Shown one piece after another: positions 8,915-17,128 of a stretch of 64,000 nucleotides of DNA. Position numbers and translations under genes: made by a program. Positions within the stretch are counted from its first letter, which is position 1. Each line of letters opens with the position of its first letter. Below the pieces are notes generated by a model, which worked only from the letters and a program-made list of their open reading frames with translations, was not told the DNA's origin and made no database searches. This DNA comes from Verrucomicrobiota bacterium. Lineage in GTDB: Bacteria > Verrucomicrobiota > Verrucomicrobiia > JABWAM01. The DNA is taken from positions 85,922 to 149,921 of the forward strand of contig JAHFSY010000007.1 in assembly GCA_023269615.1 (NCBI GenBank). The letters run 5' to 3'.

Positions 8915-9240
8915 AAAAATGCAACCTTGCGGATATGAAATGTTTGCCTTGTACCGGTGTAACCCCACGCTTGAAAGGCGCGGCGCTCAAAAAACTTCAA
9001 CGCCAGCTCAAGGACTGGAAGGTCATCAAGGGCCATCATCTTGCCAGAGAATATAAATTCCCCAACTTCGTGAAAGCCCTTGCCTTCGTGAACCGCATCG
9101 GAACGCTCGCCGAAAAAATCGGCCACCACCCCGACCTCGAACTCGGCTGGGGCCGGGTGGGCGTTGAAATCTGGACACACAGCGTGAACGGCCTGACCCA
9201 AAACGATTTCATCTTCGCCGCGAAAGTGGATCGCCTGTAG
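8911..9240 (+). CDS. Pterin-4a-carbinolamine dehydratase
   Basis: 109 residues from the ATG that overlaps the preceding stop (ATGA). The PCD signature EKIGHHPDLELGWGRVGVEI is complete, including the HHPD motif, and it is followed by the usual THSVNGLTQNDF. The enzyme dehydrates 4a-hydroxytetrahydrobiopterin and so recycles pterin cofactor; in bacteria without aromatic hydroxylases the true role is often unclear. No hydroxylase gene is nearby. The N-terminus carries a short MKCLPC segment typical of the family. Confidence 0.93.
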   Translation: MKKCNLADMKCLPCTGVTPRLKGAALKKLQRQLKDWKVIKGHHLAREYKFPNFVKALAFVNRIGTLAEKIGHHPDLELGWGRVGVEIWTHSVNGLTQNDFIFAAKVDRL

Positions 9241-9296
9241 GTCATACGGCCCGCCTACCGTCTCCGAACAGAGCCTCGCGCAAGGTTTCCGCGGCA

Positions 9297-9327
9297 ATTT
9301 TTAACTTTTCATTTTGAATTTTTAATT
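9297..9327. repeat. 7-bp-period A/T-rich array
   Basis: Read on the minus strand it runs AATTAAA, AATTCAA, AATGAAA, AGTTAAA with constant 7-bp period. It fills most of the 97-bp gap before mazG and belongs to the same class as the array at 808. Confidence 0.65.
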
Positions 9328-9337
9328 TCTTCCCCCT

Positions 9338-9760
9338 GTGTCCAAGCAAACCACACGCCTCCTGCGCATCATGACGCGCCTTCGTTCGCCGAAGGGTTGC
9401 CCGTGGGACCGCAAGCAGACGCACGAGTCCATCATCAAGTGCCTGCGTGACGAGACGGAAGAGGTCATTGATGCGATTCGAAAGAAAGACATGCACAATT
9501 TGCGCGAGGAACTCGGCGACCTCCTGCTTCACGTGGTCTTTCATTCACAGCTCGCCCGTGAAAAGGGACATTTCGATTTCGATGACGTGGTCCAGATGTT
9601 GAACCGCAAACTCATCCGCCGCCACCCCCACGTCTTCGGAAACCACAAAGCCCGCAACATCGGCGAAGTCTGGAAGAAATGGAACGAGATCAAGGCAAAG
9701 GAAAAAACCGACCGACGCCACGCGAAAAATCGTGCCAGGTCAAAAAATGTTGGCCGCTGA
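9338..9760 (+). CDS. mazG: MazG-type nucleotide pyrophosphohydrolase, single-domain
   Basis: 140 residues from a GTG start. One MazG domain is present: [30 protein letters not shown] (the E-x-x-E metal-binding helix) and [16 protein letters not shown] (E-x-x-D). It ends with the family's RRHPHVFG. Such enzymes hydrolyse NTPs or dNTPs to monophosphates for housecleaning. E. coli MazG has two such domains in about 260 residues; this is the short form with a basic C-terminal tail. It is convergent with the next gene, with 20 bp between stops. Confidence 0.92.
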   Translation: MSKQTTRLLRIMTRLRSPKGCPWDRKQTHESIIKCLRDETEEVIDAIRKKDMHNLREELGDLLLHVVFHSQLAREKGHFDFDDVVQMLNRKLIRRHPHVFGNHKARNIGEVWKKWNEIKAKEKTDRRHAKNRARSKNVGR

Positions 9761-9780
9761 AATATACTATAGCCGAACCC

Positions 9781-11088
9781 TCACGCCGGATTGCGCCACA
9801 CGACGTCGCTGTAGAGTCTCAGGACCGTGTCTTCCGTGAGTTCCTTGTCCTCGGGCATGCAGGAAACCGGGTTGGGGAGGGACGGATCGGAACGGGTTCC
9901 CTTGAGCCATTCGGGATCGAGCTTCACGTCGCGTCCCAGCACCAGGAACGGGCGGTTTTCGTAGCAGGCCTTGTCTCCCTCCACCCGGAAATAAAGCACG
10001 CGACGGTTGGGGCCTGAGAGCACCATGGCGCGTGAGGTCATGGTCCACTCCGCCTGCTTTGGATCGATTCCGGGATGACAGGTTTCTCCCGCGATGCAGA
10101 CGCGATCGGGGTAGGGCACGGCGTGGTCCGTGACGATGTGGACCATGTCCCAGATGGTCGCGCCGTTGCGGCTGGCATCGGCAACCAGTTTCAGCAGGCG
10201 ATTGTAACGCGCCTCGCATCCCTTCCAATAATGCCAGTCCATCGAATGCTCATCCAATCCGCGAAGCTTCAATGACAGGCGATGACGTTCGTCGCGGAAC
10301 GCCTTGATTTCCGGAATGACCACCGCGCAGGCGGTCACGGCGGAACTTCCGTCATTGGAATAGCGAAAACCCACGCGGCGGTTGAGCTTCTCGTACGCCA
10401 CCGTGGAATTCTCCTCGTCCACAAGAATTCCATTGTGGGCCGCCCAGAAATCGGCGTACCGCTGCAAGTAAGGAACCACATCCTTGATGAGACGGCAGTC
10501 GTCCGGAATGATCTTGAACGGATTGAGCGGGTAGATTTCCTCGGGTTCCTCGTCGCAGAAAGTTCCTGACGACACGCCCTTGACGAAGAGACGCTGGATG
10601 TGGTCGGGGCCCTGCGTCGGCACGTCCATGAACTCGGGCAGCTTGTGGTGAGGCATGTCCCAGTTGCGTCCGAAAAGCGGCCCTCCCTCCTTGCTGTTGC
10701 GGATGAACACGGCGGTGCATTCGCCCTTGGGCACCCCGGTGCCGACGTACCGTGTGTTCATGCGGCACGACATGAAGTAAGCCCATGTGTAATAAAACGC
10801 GAGTTCCAGCGGTCCGCCCCCGCATCCTTCAAGAAAGCCTTTGCGTTCCGCAATGAGACGGTCGGGCCATCCTTTCGACTCGGGAAAACGCGTCAGGCTG
10901 GGAACGCTCTCCATGCGCAACTGGTCAAGCTTCAACAGTTCCTGCGCGTAATCGAGATGCGCGCTTGCGGGAAAGGCCTTGCGGGTTGATTGAAACGCGG
11001 CCTCGATGGATTCGCGGAGTCCGGCTTTGGCCTCCGCTCCATTCTTGCGTCCGCGGGCATGAGCTTCCGAGGGTGTTATTTTTTTCAT
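9781..11088 (-). CDS. C45-type (acyl-CoA:6-APA acyltransferase-like) N-terminal nucleophile hydrolase
   Basis: 435 residues. The segment GECTAVFIRNSKEGGPLFGRNWDMP matches the start of the C45/AAT fold, where Cys becomes the N-terminal nucleophile after self-cleavage; here that Cys would be about residue 124. Further support comes from AAHNGILVDEENSTVAYEKLN and VCIAGETCHPGIDPKQAEW. The family cleaves or transfers amides and includes self-processing enzymes; the substrate here is unknown. No signal peptide is visible. It is followed on the same strand after a gap by nothing related, and the upstream neighbour (CBM9-like) is also leftward, 51 bp away. Confidence 0.65.
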   Translation of the reverse strand: MKKITPSEAHARGRKNGAEAKAGLRESIEAAFQSTRKAFPASAHLDYAQELLKLDQLRMESVPSLTRFPESKGWPDRLIAERKGFLEGCGGGPLELAFYYTWAYFMSCRMNTRYVGTGVPKGECTAVFIRNSKEGGPLFGRNWDMPHHKLPEFMDVPTQGPDHIQRLFVKGVSSGTFCDEEPEEIYPLNPFKIIPDDCRLIKDVVPYLQRYADFWAAHNGILVDEENSTVAYEKLNRRVGFRYSNDGSSAVTACAVVIPEIKAFRDERHRLSLKLRGLDEHSMDWHYWKGCEARYNRLLKLVADASRNGATIWDMVHIVTDHAVPYPDRVCIAGETCHPGIDPKQAEWTMTSRAMVLSGPNRRVLYFRVEGDKACYENRPFLVLGRDVKLDPEWLKGTRSDPSLPNPVSCMPEDKELTEDTVLRLYSDVVWRNPA

Positions 11089-11139
11089 GGGATTATTTTG
11101 TTTATTCCGACGTTGAAAGCAATGTGTGAATGGGAGCGA

Positions 11140-11928
11140 TCATTTGCTGAATTTCAGGTATCCCCACTCCTGCTGGCGATGAAAGCCGCGTTCCTGGTGC
11201 GGTGAGGTTGAGGAAAGGACGGGCTCCTTGTTTCCCGTCGTGAAATCATAGCGGCAGAATGAGAAGCGCCACTCGTCGCCGGGCTTGATTCCACCGGTCT
11301 CGTCGAGGAGTTTCGACGGAATTTCCGCAAGCACGAACCATTTCTGGCTCTTCTCATCCACCCGCGTGTACGTGGCGATGACCTGCTTGCCCTCAATCAC
11401 GCGCTTGCGGAGCTGGCGTCCTCCTTCCCGCACGTTGTCCATGTAATCCCCCGCGTACTTCCATCGCAGCTGCAGAATATGGTTCTGTGGCGTGACATGA
11501 AACTCGAGGTAGTGTTCTTTCGTGGATTTGCGGAGGAAAATTTCAAATGCGTCGCCGCGCGTGCTCGAGAGCGGGTCGAACCATTGATCCTCTTTGAGGT
11601 CTTTTGGAAAATCATAGACTTCATTCAGGCGCGTGGTGGGATTGGCGATCGAAACATCCTCCAGCTCCGCATAGACCCAGAGCGAGTCACCGTGCCAGCC
11701 GGTGCGAACAACGGCGGGCTTGAAACCCGCGTCCAATTCCTGCTGCCATGCCTCCTTCATCGAAACCGGAGTCGCGTCCTTGAACGCAAGCTCGACTGAT
11801 TTCCAATCCGCGGGATCAAACGATGGCAGCGGCTTGCATTCCAGCGGGAGGGGCTCGGCCCCGGCAAGGCGGAGTGCACCGGCCAACCACAGGCAAAGTG
11901 TCAGGCGTCGGATCATGCGAGCTGCCAT
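11140..11928 (-). CDS. Secreted CBM9/DOMON-like protein
   Basis: 262 residues with a signal peptide (MIRRLTLCLWLAGALRLAGA); the start may be the first ATG or the one four codons later at 11916. The rest resembles the beta-sandwich of carbohydrate-binding module family 9-like proteins: SLWVYAELEDVSI, GDAFEIFLRKST, YLEFHVTPQN and a final GDEWRFSFCRYDF. These domains usually bind glycans or are found alone in periplasmic proteins of PVC bacteria. No catalytic motif is seen. It is divergent from the sugar isomerase at 12022 with 93 bp between starts. Confidence 0.7.
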   Translation of the reverse strand: MAARMIRRLTLCLWLAGALRLAGAEPLPLECKPLPSFDPADWKSVELAFKDATPVSMKEAWQQELDAGFKPAVVRTGWHGDSLWVYAELEDVSIANPTTRLNEVYDFPKDLKEDQWFDPLSSTRGDAFEIFLRKSTKEHYLEFHVTPQNHILQLRWKYAGDYMDNVREGGRQLRKRVIEGKQVIATYTRVDEKSQKWFVLAEIPSKLLDETGGIKPGDEWRFSFCRYDFTTGNKEPVLSSTSPHQERGFHRQQEWGYLKFSK

Positions 11929-12021
11929 TGCAGAGGAAGTGATGGAACCCTGTCAACTCCGCAGATGTTTGAAATTCATTTTTATTGAAACGTCCTCCCC
12001 GCCACCTACGATGTTCGATGG

Positions 12022-12834
12022 ATGAAGTTCGCGATCTGCAACGAGACGTTTGATGGCTGGGCGCACGAGGACGCGCTATCTTGCGCCGCGGAGCTGGGCT
12101 ACACGGGGATCGAGGTGGCCCCGTTCACCCTTCATCCCGACGTCCGTCAAATCACCCCCGAACGTCGCGCATGCTTTCGACGTCTCGCTGAATCACACGG
12201 CCTTGAGATCCTTGGGCTGCACTGGCTGCTGGCGCGGACCGAGGGGCTGCACCTGACTTCACCCTCACCCGATGTTCGGGCCCGCACGGCGGAGTATGTA
12301 ATCGAGCTCATCCGGTTCTGCTCCGACCTTGGCGGGCGGATCATGGTGTTTGGCTCACCCAAGCAACGCGACCTGCGGGAGGGCGCGACATTTGCGCAGG
12401 GACTTGATCGGGCGGCGGAAGTATTTCGGCGCGTGATGCCTGCCACGGAATCGGCCGGGGTGACAATCGCCTTCGAGCCGCTTGCGCGCACCGAAACCAA
12501 TTTCATCAACACCGCCGCGCAGGGCGTGGCGCTGATCGAACGGGTGACGCATCCGAATTTCCGTCTCCACCTGGACGTGAAGGCGATGAGCGACGAGGGG
12601 CGGCCGGTGCCGGACATCATCCACGAATGCAAAAACCACATCGCTCATTTTCACGCGAACGATCCCAATGCGCGGGGTCCGGGAACCTCGGGCCTCGACC
12701 ATGCCCCATTTGCGGCCGCGCTTCGGGAGATTGGATACAAGGGCTGGGTGTGCGTGGAGGTGTTTCACTACAAACCCGATCCGCGCGAGATCGCGTCCGC
12801 TGCGATGGATTATTTGAAGCGCGTGTACGCCTGA
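12022..12834 (+). CDS. Sugar phosphate isomerase/epimerase, xylose isomerase-like TIM barrel
   Basis: 270 residues. The AP endonuclease 2/xylose isomerase-like fold is shown by the N-terminal ELGYTGIEVAPF, metal-ligand regions FEPLARTETNFINT and HLDVKAMSDEG, IAHFHANDPN and the terminal GWVCVEVFHYKPDP. The Glu, Asp/His and Glu ligands for a divalent metal are present. Such proteins interconvert keto sugars or act on inositol derivatives; the substrate cannot be named. The gene is convergent with kdsB, with 10 bp between stops. Confidence 0.82.
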   Translation: MKFAICNETFDGWAHEDALSCAAELGYTGIEVAPFTLHPDVRQITPERRACFRRLAESHGLEILGLHWLLARTEGLHLTSPSPDVRARTAEYVIELIRFCSDLGGRIMVFGSPKQRDLREGATFAQGLDRAAEVFRRVMPATESAGVTIAFEPLARTETNFINTAAQGVALIERVTHPNFRLHLDVKAMSDEGRPVPDIIHECKNHIAHFHANDPNARGPGTSGLDHAPFAAALREIGYKGWVCVEVFHYKPDPREIASAAMDYLKRVYA

Positions 12835-12844
12835 TTTTTCACGA

Positions 12845-13585
12845 TCACCAACGCAGTAATTTTTCCACCTTGCGCATATCCGATGGCGCATCCACGCCGA
12901 TGGCATGATAGGTGGTTTTCAGCACGCGGATGGCCACACCATGTTCCAGCGCGCGCAACTGCTCCAGTTTTTCCGCGTGCTCAAGCGGCGATTGCCGCCA
13001 GCGGACGTATTGCAGGAGAAAGTCACGGCGATACGCATAGATCCCGATGTGACGAAGGAGAGCCGGCGATTTTCCGCCTCCCTGTTTTTCCCGCACATAC
13101 GGAATCGGTGAGCGCGAAAAATAGAGCGCGTTGCCCTGTGCGTTGACGACCACCTTCACCACGTTGGGGTCCTTGCCGTCCCGTGCGTCGGTGATCGCAT
13201 GGCACAGCGTGCCCATGCGGATGGAGGGATCGTGCCTCATCGTGTCCGCAAGTTTTCGGATCACACGAGGGTCAAGCAACGGCTCGTCGCCCTGCACGTT
13301 GATGACGATCGGGCACGGATATTTTCGCGCAACCTCCGTCACCCGGTCGGTGCCGCTTGGGTGATCACGGCGGGTCATCATCACGTTTCCGCCAAAACCT
13401 CGCACATGTTTTTCAATCCGACGGTCATCCGTGGCAACCACCACGAGCGAATCGCCACCCACTCCGCTGCACAGCCGATGGACGCGCTCAATGAGTGAAA
13501 CTCCCGCGATGAGAGCGAGCGGTTTTCCCGGAAAACGCGTGGAAGCGTAACGCGAGGGAATGACGATGAGGACGCGCGGTCGCAT
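12845..13585 (-). CDS. kdsB: 3-deoxy-manno-octulosonate (KDO) cytidylyltransferase
   Basis: 246 residues. It couples KDO to CMP, activating it for transfer to lipid A. The hallmark IPSRYASTRFPGKPL at the N-terminus, VVVATDDRRI, SGTDRVTEVA, INVQGDEPLLDP and YFSRSPIPY are all present, and length fits KdsB. It lies 17 bp downstream of a small membrane protein and behind a papain-like protein, making a probable three-gene leftward unit. Together with LpxA and the heptose epimerase it shows that a KDO-containing LPS is made. Confidence 0.95.
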   Translation of the reverse strand: MRPRVLIVIPSRYASTRFPGKPLALIAGVSLIERVHRLCSGVGGDSLVVVATDDRRIEKHVRGFGGNVMMTRRDHPSGTDRVTEVARKYPCPIVINVQGDEPLLDPRVIRKLADTMRHDPSIRMGTLCHAITDARDGKDPNVVKVVVNAQGNALYFSRSPIPYVREKQGGGKSPALLRHIGIYAYRRDFLLQYVRWRQSPLEHAEKLEQLRALEHGVAIRVLKTTYHAIGVDAPSDMRKVEKLLRW

Positions 13586-13602
13586 GGTGCGCCGTCAGGA
13601 TC

Positions 13603-13779
13603 CTACTTGCCGCCACCACTGGCGTCGCGACCCGTGAGAAGCTTGATCTCGGCGGGCAGCGATGCAAACCCTTTCACGAAGCCGGATGGCCCATGCTCGA
13701 ACAGGACAAAAAAGCACGAGTAACAAAGGTTGAAATACACATACCAAAGGAAGAACCAGAGATAGCGCAGATTTTTCAT
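13603..13779 (-). CDS. Small membrane protein, 58 residues
   Basis: An uninterrupted frame from the ATG at 13777-13779 to the TAG at 13603-13605. It begins MKNLRYLWFFLWYVYFNLC and continues with YSCFFVLFEHGPSG, so one strongly aromatic helix is followed by a short soluble tail ending DASGGGK. It sits 17 bp before kdsB and 61 bp after the papain-like gene on the same strand. I do not recognise a family. Position and composition support a real gene, perhaps an envelope assembly accessory, but the function is unknown. Confidence 0.6.
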   Translation of the reverse strand: MKNLRYLWFFLWYVYFNLCYSCFFVLFEHGPSGFVKGFASLPAEIKLLTGRDASGGGK

Positions 13780-13840
13780 GGATTCGTCAAAGCGAACACC
13801 AGACGACTCGAGGTGTCAAGCCAAGCGGGAGGGTTCGGCG

Positions 13841-14551
13841 TTATCCACGCGGATCCTTGCCAATCCTGGCGCGGATGCGGCGGCGAAGGTTGCCAGCCAT
13901 TTTTGCGATGCGGCCTGGCTCCACTTTCCGCTCCAGAACGTAGGTGACATGGGGCACGGGGGAGCGCGAAATGTCCTCGGGGGTGGAATTTTTTTCGTGC
14001 AGGTTGGGCGCGAGGTCCACGCCGATTTTTCGGAAAAGATATTGCACCATCGCCGAGCAATAGAGCGACTTGTCGCGCGACAGCACGTTGCCCCGCCCGC
14101 GAAATTGCGGATGTCGCAAGGCGAAGAGCGCCCCCGCCAGTTCCCTCAGAGAGTAGCGCGTGCGACCGGCAACCAGGTCGAGCCCCTCACGCAAAAGGGC
14201 CGACACCTGTTCCTCCTCGAGCCCGAAATCCAGCACAGCCAGCCATGTGTAATACGAATCGTCGTGGTACTTTGAAATGCGGTTCTCCTGCACGCCGAGC
14301 GAGACGTGCTTGCGGATCACCTGCAGGTCGGACTCGATCACCCAGTGATGCCCATCCGCGCGCTGCCCTTGGAACAAAAACACGTGGGACCATTTCCCCC
14401 AGCTCCCTTTCTCGTCCACATGCCGCTCCGCCATCTGGATCGCCCGGTCAATCAACGTGATGCCTCCGGAAAGCCCGACCCTTCCCGGACGTGCATACTT
14501 CGCCAGAAATTCCTCGTTGGAGAGATTGGAGAGTGTGACGGTCTCGTTCAT
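13841..14551 (-). CDS. Permuted papain-like (YiiX/YaeF-type NlpC/P60) hydrolase
   Basis: 236 residues from the ATG at 14549-14551 (an upstream frame to 14605 adds an unlikely leader). The catalytic order is permuted relative to NlpC/P60: the His comes first in GKWSHVFLFQ, an acidic partner follows in HHWVIESDL, and the Cys is near the C-terminus in SLYCSAMVQYLF. This is the arrangement of YiiX/LRAT-like proteins, which cleave peptide or lipid amides or esters. No signal peptide or lipobox is obvious. It heads the unit that ends with kdsB, which suggests an envelope role; the substrate is unknown. Confidence 0.75.
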   Translation of the reverse strand: MNETVTLSNLSNEEFLAKYARPGRVGLSGGITLIDRAIQMAERHVDEKGSWGKWSHVFLFQGQRADGHHWVIESDLQVIRKHVSLGVQENRISKYHDDSYYTWLAVLDFGLEEEQVSALLREGLDLVAGRTRYSLRELAGALFALRHPQFRGRGNVLSRDKSLYCSAMVQYLFRKIGVDLAPNLHEKNSTPEDISRSPVPHVTYVLERKVEPGRIAKMAGNLRRRIRARIGKDPRG

Positions 14552-14652
14552 GTCTCCACAGGTTCTATCAGGTACAGGCCGCCATGCAAATCCTGAACGC
14601 CACAAAATTCCTTTTCTTCCAGCGATGAAATCCCCACAATGATTCCTTCTCC

Positions 14653-15594
14653 ATGAAAAAAAGCCCTGGATTGAAAAAGATTCTTGTGACAGGCGGCGCC
14701 GGCTTCATCGGCTCCAACCTCATCCTCACCCTGCAGGAACGCCATCCCCAGGCATGGATCGTGGTGGTGGATGATTTTCGCTCAGGCCATTTCAAGAACC
14801 TCACCGGCTTCCGCGGTGACGTAGTGGCCGCCGACGTCGCGCGTCTCGACTGGAAGGCGCATTTCGGCAGGGAAAAGTTCGACGCGATTTTTCACGAAGC
14901 CAGCATCACCGACACCACCGAGCACAACCAGTTTCTGCAGACGCATGACAACGTGGAGGGTTTCCGTCGCGTGCTGGAGTTTGCGCGTCCGAACAAGACC
15001 CCCATCGTGTACGCCTCCTCCGCTGCGACGTATGGGATTGGGGGCGAGGCGGTGAATCTCGAAACCCAGCCGCCAAAGCCAGCCAACATCTACGCGTTCT
15101 CGAAGGTGATCCTCGACAATCTGGCGAGAGAATACTCAAAGAAGAATCCGAAATGGCGGATTGTGGGCGTGCGATATTTCAACGTGTTTGGCCCGCGCGA
15201 GGGGCACAAAGGCGCAGCCTCCAGCATGATTCTCCAGCTCGCCCAGCTGATCAAGGAAGGGAAACGTCCACGCGTATTCAAACACGGCGAGCAGATGCGC
15301 GATTTCGTTTATGTGAAGGACGTGGTGGAGGCGACGCTGCTCGGGCTTTCCGCGCCAAGCGGCGTGTACAATACCGGAAGTGGCGCTCCGCGCTCGTTCA
15401 ACGACGTGATCGCCGCCGTCCAGTCACGCCTGGGCACCTGGCTCGAGACGGAATACTTTGACAACCCGTACCCGTTCTACCAGCCCCACACCGAAGCCGA
15501 CCTCACGCACTCGCGCAAGCTGCTCAAATACAACCCGCAGTTTACACTCGAAAAGGGCGTGGCCGATTATCACGCCAGTGGATTCCTTGTGTGA
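14653..15594 (+). CDS. hldD: ADP-glyceromanno-heptose 6-epimerase-like NAD-dependent epimerase
   Basis: 313 residues of the extended SDR family. The dinucleotide motif VTGGAGFIGSNL, the catalytic YAFSK (Tyr-x-x-x-Lys) after YASSAATYG, and the heptose-epimerase-like YFNVFGPREGHKG, HGEQMRDFVYVKDV and FYQPHTEADL are present. The enzyme would epimerise ADP-D-glycero-D-manno-heptose at C6 for the LPS inner core. It is divergent from the papain-like gene (101 bp between starts). Other nucleotide-sugar epimerases are possible, but the C-terminal HTEADL segment favours HldD. Confidence 0.82.
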   Translation: MKKSPGLKKILVTGGAGFIGSNLILTLQERHPQAWIVVVDDFRSGHFKNLTGFRGDVVAADVARLDWKAHFGREKFDAIFHEASITDTTEHNQFLQTHDNVEGFRRVLEFARPNKTPIVYASSAATYGIGGEAVNLETQPPKPANIYAFSKVILDNLAREYSKKNPKWRIVGVRYFNVFGPREGHKGAASSMILQLAQLIKEGKRPRVFKHGEQMRDFVYVKDVVEATLLGLSAPSGVYNTGSGAPRSFNDVIAAVQSRLGTWLETEYFDNPYPFYQPHTEADLTHSRKLLKYNPQFTLEKGVADYHASGFLV

Positions 15595-15734
15595 TTTTAA
15601 ATGCAGGACGGGAAATCCAATCTCCATCGTGGCTGACATTTTCGGGGGACCCTATTCGTGATGCGGAACAAGTGGCGTTTGGAATACAGTCGAAGGGGTT
15701 GGTGATCAGCGATGTCTTCGTTGGTCCACCTTGC

Positions 15735-15766
15735 TTGACAAATATCTGGAATGTTGACATATTGTC
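15735..15766 (+). promoter_or_regulatory. higBA promoter with overlapping palindromic operator
   Basis: TTGACA (15735-15740) and CATATT (15758-15763) are 17 bp apart. The palindrome GACATATTGTC (15756-15766) covers the -10 box, as expected for an operator bound by the HigA antitoxin. The proposed higB start at 15774 would leave almost no leader. Confidence 0.5.
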
Positions 15767-15773
15767 CACAGCT

Positions 15774-16082
15774 GTGCGAATCATCAAGGAAACCCGGCTC
15801 AAGGAATACTGGCAGGAACATGAACGCGCCAAAAACCCGCTCGAACACTGGCGGGATGCGACACGGGAAGCCGAGTGGAAATCATTCCAAGATGTCAGGA
15901 AAACCTTTGGCAGCGCCGACAGCGTGCCGGTGGACGGTGGAAAAACGGCCATTATCTTTGATATCGGAGGGAACAAATGGCGGCTCATCACCACCATCCA
16001 TTACAACACCCAAATCGTGTACGTGCGCCAGTTCTTGACTCACCCCGAATACGACAAGGGGCAGTGGAAAAACAATCTATGA
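15774..16082 (+). CDS. higB: HigB-type mRNA interferase toxin
   Basis: 102 residues from the GTG at 15774. The frame is open further upstream to 15591, but homology to HigB begins here (VRIIKETRLKEYWQEH). Family features are LEHWRDATREAEWKSFQDV, the strand AIIFDIGGNKWRLITTIHY, and the C-terminal IVYVRQFLTHPEYDKGQW with the conserved His-x-x-Tyr-Asp. HigB cleaves mRNA on translating ribosomes. Its stop overlaps the next start (ATGA), so toxin precedes antitoxin, the usual higBA order. The pair is inserted between heptose epimerase and ruvC. Confidence 0.9.
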   Translation: MRIIKETRLKEYWQEHERAKNPLEHWRDATREAEWKSFQDVRKTFGSADSVPVDGGKTAIIFDIGGNKWRLITTIHYNTQIVYVRQFLTHPEYDKGQWKNNL

Positions 16083-16504
16083 ACAAGACCCAGAAAATCA
16101 GTTGCTCCATTGAAATCCCAAAAACCATCGAGGAATTGGTGAAGTGGCATGTGCCGCGCCCCATCCATGACGACGTGGCCCTGCGCAATACCACCGAAAT
16201 TCTCGACATCATGTCCGGATATCAATTCAACGCCGATCAACAAGACTACTTTGAGCTTCTCTGCGATGCGGTTGAGAAATATGAAAAAGAGCACCACCCC
16301 ATGCCCAAAAGCAAACTCAAGGGGGTGGAAGCCCTGAAATTCCTCATGAGGGAAAACAACATGACCCCCGCCGATTTGTCGCGTCTCCTGGGATGCAACC
16401 GCACACTCGGTTACAAAATCCTCAAGGGTGAGCGTTCCTTGCTCCATCACCTTTCTGCCCTGACCGCGCGTTTCAAAGTCCGTGCCGACCTCTTTATCGA
16501 ATAG
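16079..16504 (+). CDS. higA: HigA-type antitoxin with HTH
   Basis: 141 residues from the ATG overlapping the higB stop. The N-terminal half is helical (YQFNADQQDYFELLCDAVEKYEKEHH). The C-terminal half is an Xre-like helix-turn-helix: ALKFLMRENNMTPADLSRLLG followed by KILKGERSLLHHLSALTARF. It should neutralise HigB and, with it, repress the promoter at 15735. The combination of YEKEHHPMP and an Xre HTH is typical of HigA. Confidence 0.9.
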   Translation: MNKTQKISCSIEIPKTIEELVKWHVPRPIHDDVALRNTTEILDIMSGYQFNADQQDYFELLCDAVEKYEKEHHPMPKSKLKGVEALKFLMRENNMTPADLSRLLGCNRTLGYKILKGERSLLHHLSALTARFKVRADLFIE

Positions 16505-16556
16505 GGGTTCGGAAAGTGTCAGGCTGGAATGGCACTTTTACTTTTCCACCCTCTCC

Positions 16557-16584
16557 ATTCCGCAACCCGAACTCCGCAATTCTT
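16557..16584. repeat. 7-bp-period array upstream of ruvC
   Basis: ATTCCGC, AACCCGA, ACTCCGC, AATTCTT with 7-bp spacing, ending 2 bp before the ruvC start codon. The reverse complement resembles the array at 39092-39119. Confidence 0.55.
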
Positions 16585-16586
16585 CC

Positions 16587-17078
16587 ATGATCATTCTCGG
16601 TATTGATCCTTCCTTGCGCGGCACGGGCTGGGGCATTCTCCAGGTGGAAGGCTCCCGCATCTCGTCCTCCGCGTGGGGCGTGATTCACAACGCTCCATCG
16701 GTGCGCCCATCCCGCTGCCTGGTGGAGATTCGGAAAACATTATCCGAGGTGATTGCGACGCATTCACCCGGCGTGGTGGCCATCGAGGCGCTTTATTTTG
16801 CACAGAACGTCCGGACGGCGCTCACGATGGGACAGGCGCGCGGGGCCGCGCTGCTGGCGGCGGCCGAGGCGGACCTGGAAATCTTCGAGTACGCGCCGCG
16901 CCGCGTGAAGCAAAGTGTGACGGGCGTGGGCGCAGCCGCAAAAAACCAGGTCGGATTCATGGTGCGGGCGCTGCTCGGACTTTCTCAGACGCCGGAACCG
17001 GACGCGGCCGATGCACTGGCAGTCGCCCTCACGCACGCAAACACGCGCGGCACCGATAAGGAACGAAAAAGTTTGTAG
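16587..17078 (+). CDS. ruvC: Holliday junction endodeoxyribonuclease RuvC
   Basis: 163 residues from the ATG at 16587, where RuvC homology begins (MIILGIDPSLRGTGWG). The four acidic metal ligands are present: Asp7, the Glu in AIEALYFAQNVRTAL, and the two Asp residues in PDAADALAVALTHA. It resolves Holliday junctions together with RuvAB, which are not in the window. The upstream gap carries a 7-bp-period array that runs right up to the start codon. Confidence 0.96.
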   Translation: MIILGIDPSLRGTGWGILQVEGSRISSSAWGVIHNAPSVRPSRCLVEIRKTLSEVIATHSPGVVAIEALYFAQNVRTALTMGQARGAALLAAAEADLEIFEYAPRRVKQSVTGVGAAAKNQVGFMVRALLGLSQTPEPDAADALAVALTHANTRGTDKERKSL

Positions 17079-17080
17079 CT

Positions 17081-17096
17081 GCGTCCGCAAGGACGC
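17081..17096. terminator. Small GC-rich hairpin between convergent genes
   Basis: GCGTCC-GCAA-GGACGC, a 6-bp stem with a GCAA tetraloop, lies in the 50-bp gap between the ends of ruvC and the methyltransferase fusion. No T-tract follows on either strand, so it may be a weak bidirectional terminator or only a REP-like phrase. Confidence 0.35.
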
Positions 17097-17128
17097 GGCC
17101 CGGGGTCCGATTTTCCCGGCACAATATG

